A DNA stretch of 64,000 nucleotides from Hyphomicrobiales bacterium (GTDB taxonomy: Bacteria > Pseudomonadota > Alphaproteobacteria > Rhizobiales > Kaistiaceae): positions 372,001 to 436,000 of the forward strand of contig JAFKKF010000010.1 of NCBI GenBank assembly GCA_017305635.1, written 5' to 3'. Position numbers and translations under genes: made by a program. Below are positions 63,123 to 64,000 of the stretch, one piece after another (positions within the stretch are counted from its first letter, which is position 1; each line of letters begins with the position of its first letter). Under the pieces are notes generated by a model that searched no databases, was not told the origin of the DNA, and saw only the letters and a list, made by a program, of their open reading frames with translations.

Positions 63123-63358
63123 CAGTCGCCGGAAAGCTCGTCGAAGAACGCCTTGTCAGCCTTCAGACCAGTGTCGGGATACCGGTCGATCTCATCGAGG
63201 ATCGGCTTGACCTTCTCCCAAAGCGGCACCTTCCGCTCCTCTCGCTCCAGCTCGTTCCGCACCGCGCGTTTCACCGCCTCGGTCAAGCCAATACCCTCCC
63301 GCTGCGCCAACCGGCGCACCAGTTCGTCCGTCTCCTTGTCCCGCACGTGAAACGCCAT
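63122..63358 (-). CDS. vapB: VapB-type antitoxin (Rv0623/PSK family)
   Basis: A 78-residue antitoxin with an N-terminal DNA-binding segment ('AFHVRDKETDELVRRLAQRE' then 'GIGLTEAVKRAVRNEL') of the type found with PIN toxins, and a toxin-binding C-terminus ('DTGLKADKAFFDELSGD'). It should repress its own operon. The ATG at 63358 is chosen over a TTG at 63379. It is upstream of vapC, the normal order. Confidence 0.88.
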   Translation of the reverse strand: MAFHVRDKETDELVRRLAQREGIGLTEAVKRAVRNELEREERKVPLWEKVKPILDEIDRYPDTGLKADKAFFDELSGD

Positions 63359-63363
63359 GGCGG

Positions 63364-63397
63364 CTATCCGTCTATCCAATGTCGGCTAGCCGGATAG
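63364..63397 (-). promoter_or_regulatory. Candidate VapB operator
   Basis: Inverted repeats CTATCCG (63364-63370) and CGGATAG (63391-63397), with a nested TCTATCC/GGATAGA pair, lie immediately upstream of the vapB start. Such paired sites are the usual targets of VapB or VapBC autoregulation. Inference from position and symmetry only. Confidence 0.45.
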
Positions 63398-63900
63398 ATA
63401 GGCCCCGGGATCGGCCGGGTCAATCACCGGCCCCCTCCCTCCTGTCCCCGCCCTCCCCGCCGCCAACCCCGCTCCCGCCGCGTCCGCGCAAATACTCATC
63501 CCCCTCGCGCCGACCGCCCCCATAATCGCCCGATCCCTGCTCGCGAGGGGCGCCGACCGGTGGCGTACCGACGTGCGGAGCGGGGAGCGGCGCCTGCCGG
63601 TGGATCCGCGATCCGCCGTCGGGACGCCCCGGTGAGGGCCGTCGGCACTAGGACCGGCCGCCTGCCGCCCGCTTGTGCGGGCGTTCGAGGCTTAATCCCG
63701 CCCCCGGGCGGGAGAAGAACCTCGCCGGGAGCGACAAGAACGCCGCGGCGGGCGCTCCTCGAGCGTCATCATTTCGGACTACCCGACCGGCGCCCGCGAA
63801 GCGCCCGCCACCCCTCGGCACGCCGAGGCAAACGGAATTGCCATCACCCGGGCCGGCGCGGTCGCGCGGGAACGATGACGCCTGCCGCCGCGGCTCGCGC
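63398..63900. other. GC-rich region without a recognised gene
   Basis: About 500 nt with no convincing reading frame. It contains hairpins such as CGCCCGC-TTGT-GCGGGCG near 63677 and TCCCGCCC/GGGCGGGA at 63697-63714. I compared it with RNase P RNA, tmRNA, SRP RNA and 6S RNA signatures that I know and found none. Its base use (C-rich first third) differs from coding DNA nearby. Confidence 0.5.
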
Positions 63901-64000
63901 CTACCCGGCCAGCTTCACGAAGCGCGCGAGCATGGCGTCGACCTGCTCCGGCACCTCGATCGGCGCGAAATGACCGGAGCCGACCGTCTGGCCGGTCATC
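63901..64000 (-). CDS. C-terminus of an alpha/beta hydrolase (cut by window end)
   Basis: The last 33 codons read 'TGQTVGSGHFAPIEVPEQVD' and 'AMLARFVKLAG' before the stop. The 'GSGHF' followed by 'EVPEQV' is the catalytic His region and C-terminal helix of alpha/beta hydrolases. The rest lies beyond position 64000. Confidence 0.7.
   Translation of the reverse strand, partial: MTGQTVGSGHFAPIEVPEQVDAMLARFVKLAG

Noticed and set aside
63398-63900. RNase P RNA, tmRNA, 6S or SRP RNA
   Set aside because: None of the conserved core sequences that I know for these RNAs is present on either strand.

Overview
The window is high-GC chromosomal DNA from an alphaproteobacterium, most likely of the order Hyphomicrobiales (Rhizobiales). 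The evidence is an ExoR-type periplasmic regulator, a long SUF iron-sulfur operon with two cysteine desulfurases, an NDUFA12-type complex I accessory protein, a class II (B12-dependent) ribonucleotide reductase with tandem NrdR boxes, and the alphaproteobacterial block rne - amidase - PBP1A - prfB. Genus cannot be settled from the sequence. I see no rRNA, tRNA, CRISPR array, prophage or classical insertion sequence. Nearly all the DNA is housekeeping genes with short gaps; the extra material is toxin-antitoxin pairs, two lower-GC nuclease genes and many dispersed palindromic repeats.

Layout. 0-7 kb: hicAB toxin-antitoxin attached to amn (AMP nucleosidase), osmC, xthA, a membrane diguanylate cyclase, and exoR overlapping ilvD. 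7-13 kb: a YfcG-like glutathione transferase, parE, an SDR, a small exported protein and a DEAD-box helicase. 13.6-23 kb: the SUF region, on the minus strand: NifS-type desulfurase, sufB, a GT9 glycosyltransferase, a 2-TM protein, sufC, sufD, sufS, a second 2-TM protein, sufT, and sufA set apart by a plus-strand Ivy-like lysozyme inhibitor. 23-35 kb: hemolysin III protein, hydrolases, arfB, a K+/H+ antiporter, anmK, tyrS, a small GIY-YIG gene, a 1165-residue AsmA/DUF3971 protein and bcp. 35-47 kb: an envelope and RNA block (M23 peptidase, rne, amidase, PBP1A), then an exported S1 protease with a small companion, and prfB with its programmed frameshift. 47-57 kb: NDUFA12, a ferritin-like/Fe-S/double-CDGSH fusion protein, PfpI, a phytanoyl-CoA dioxygenase-like protein, an ATP-dependent DNA ligase, a GMC dehydrogenase with a Tat-exported small subunit, an AEC transporter and a CheY-like protein. 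57-64 kb: nrdJ, a PD-(D/E)XK-like protein, vapBC, a gene-poor GC-rich gap and the end of an alpha/beta hydrolase.

Themes. Cell-wall work recurs (AnmK recycling, M23 peptidase, amidase, PBP1A, Ivy), as does iron-sulfur and redox chemistry (SUF, IlvD, CDGSH protein, OsmC, Bcp, GST). The most unusual items are: (1) a palindromic element inserted in frame into nrdJ, with compensatory stem changes relative to two intergenic copies; (2) two low-GC nuclease genes each bracketed by inverted copies of another palindromic repeat; (3) a protease and a small exported protein sharing a propeptide-like motif, inserted between mrcA and prfB; (4) a glycosyltransferase translationally coupled to sufB; (5) the three-module Fe-S fusion protein.
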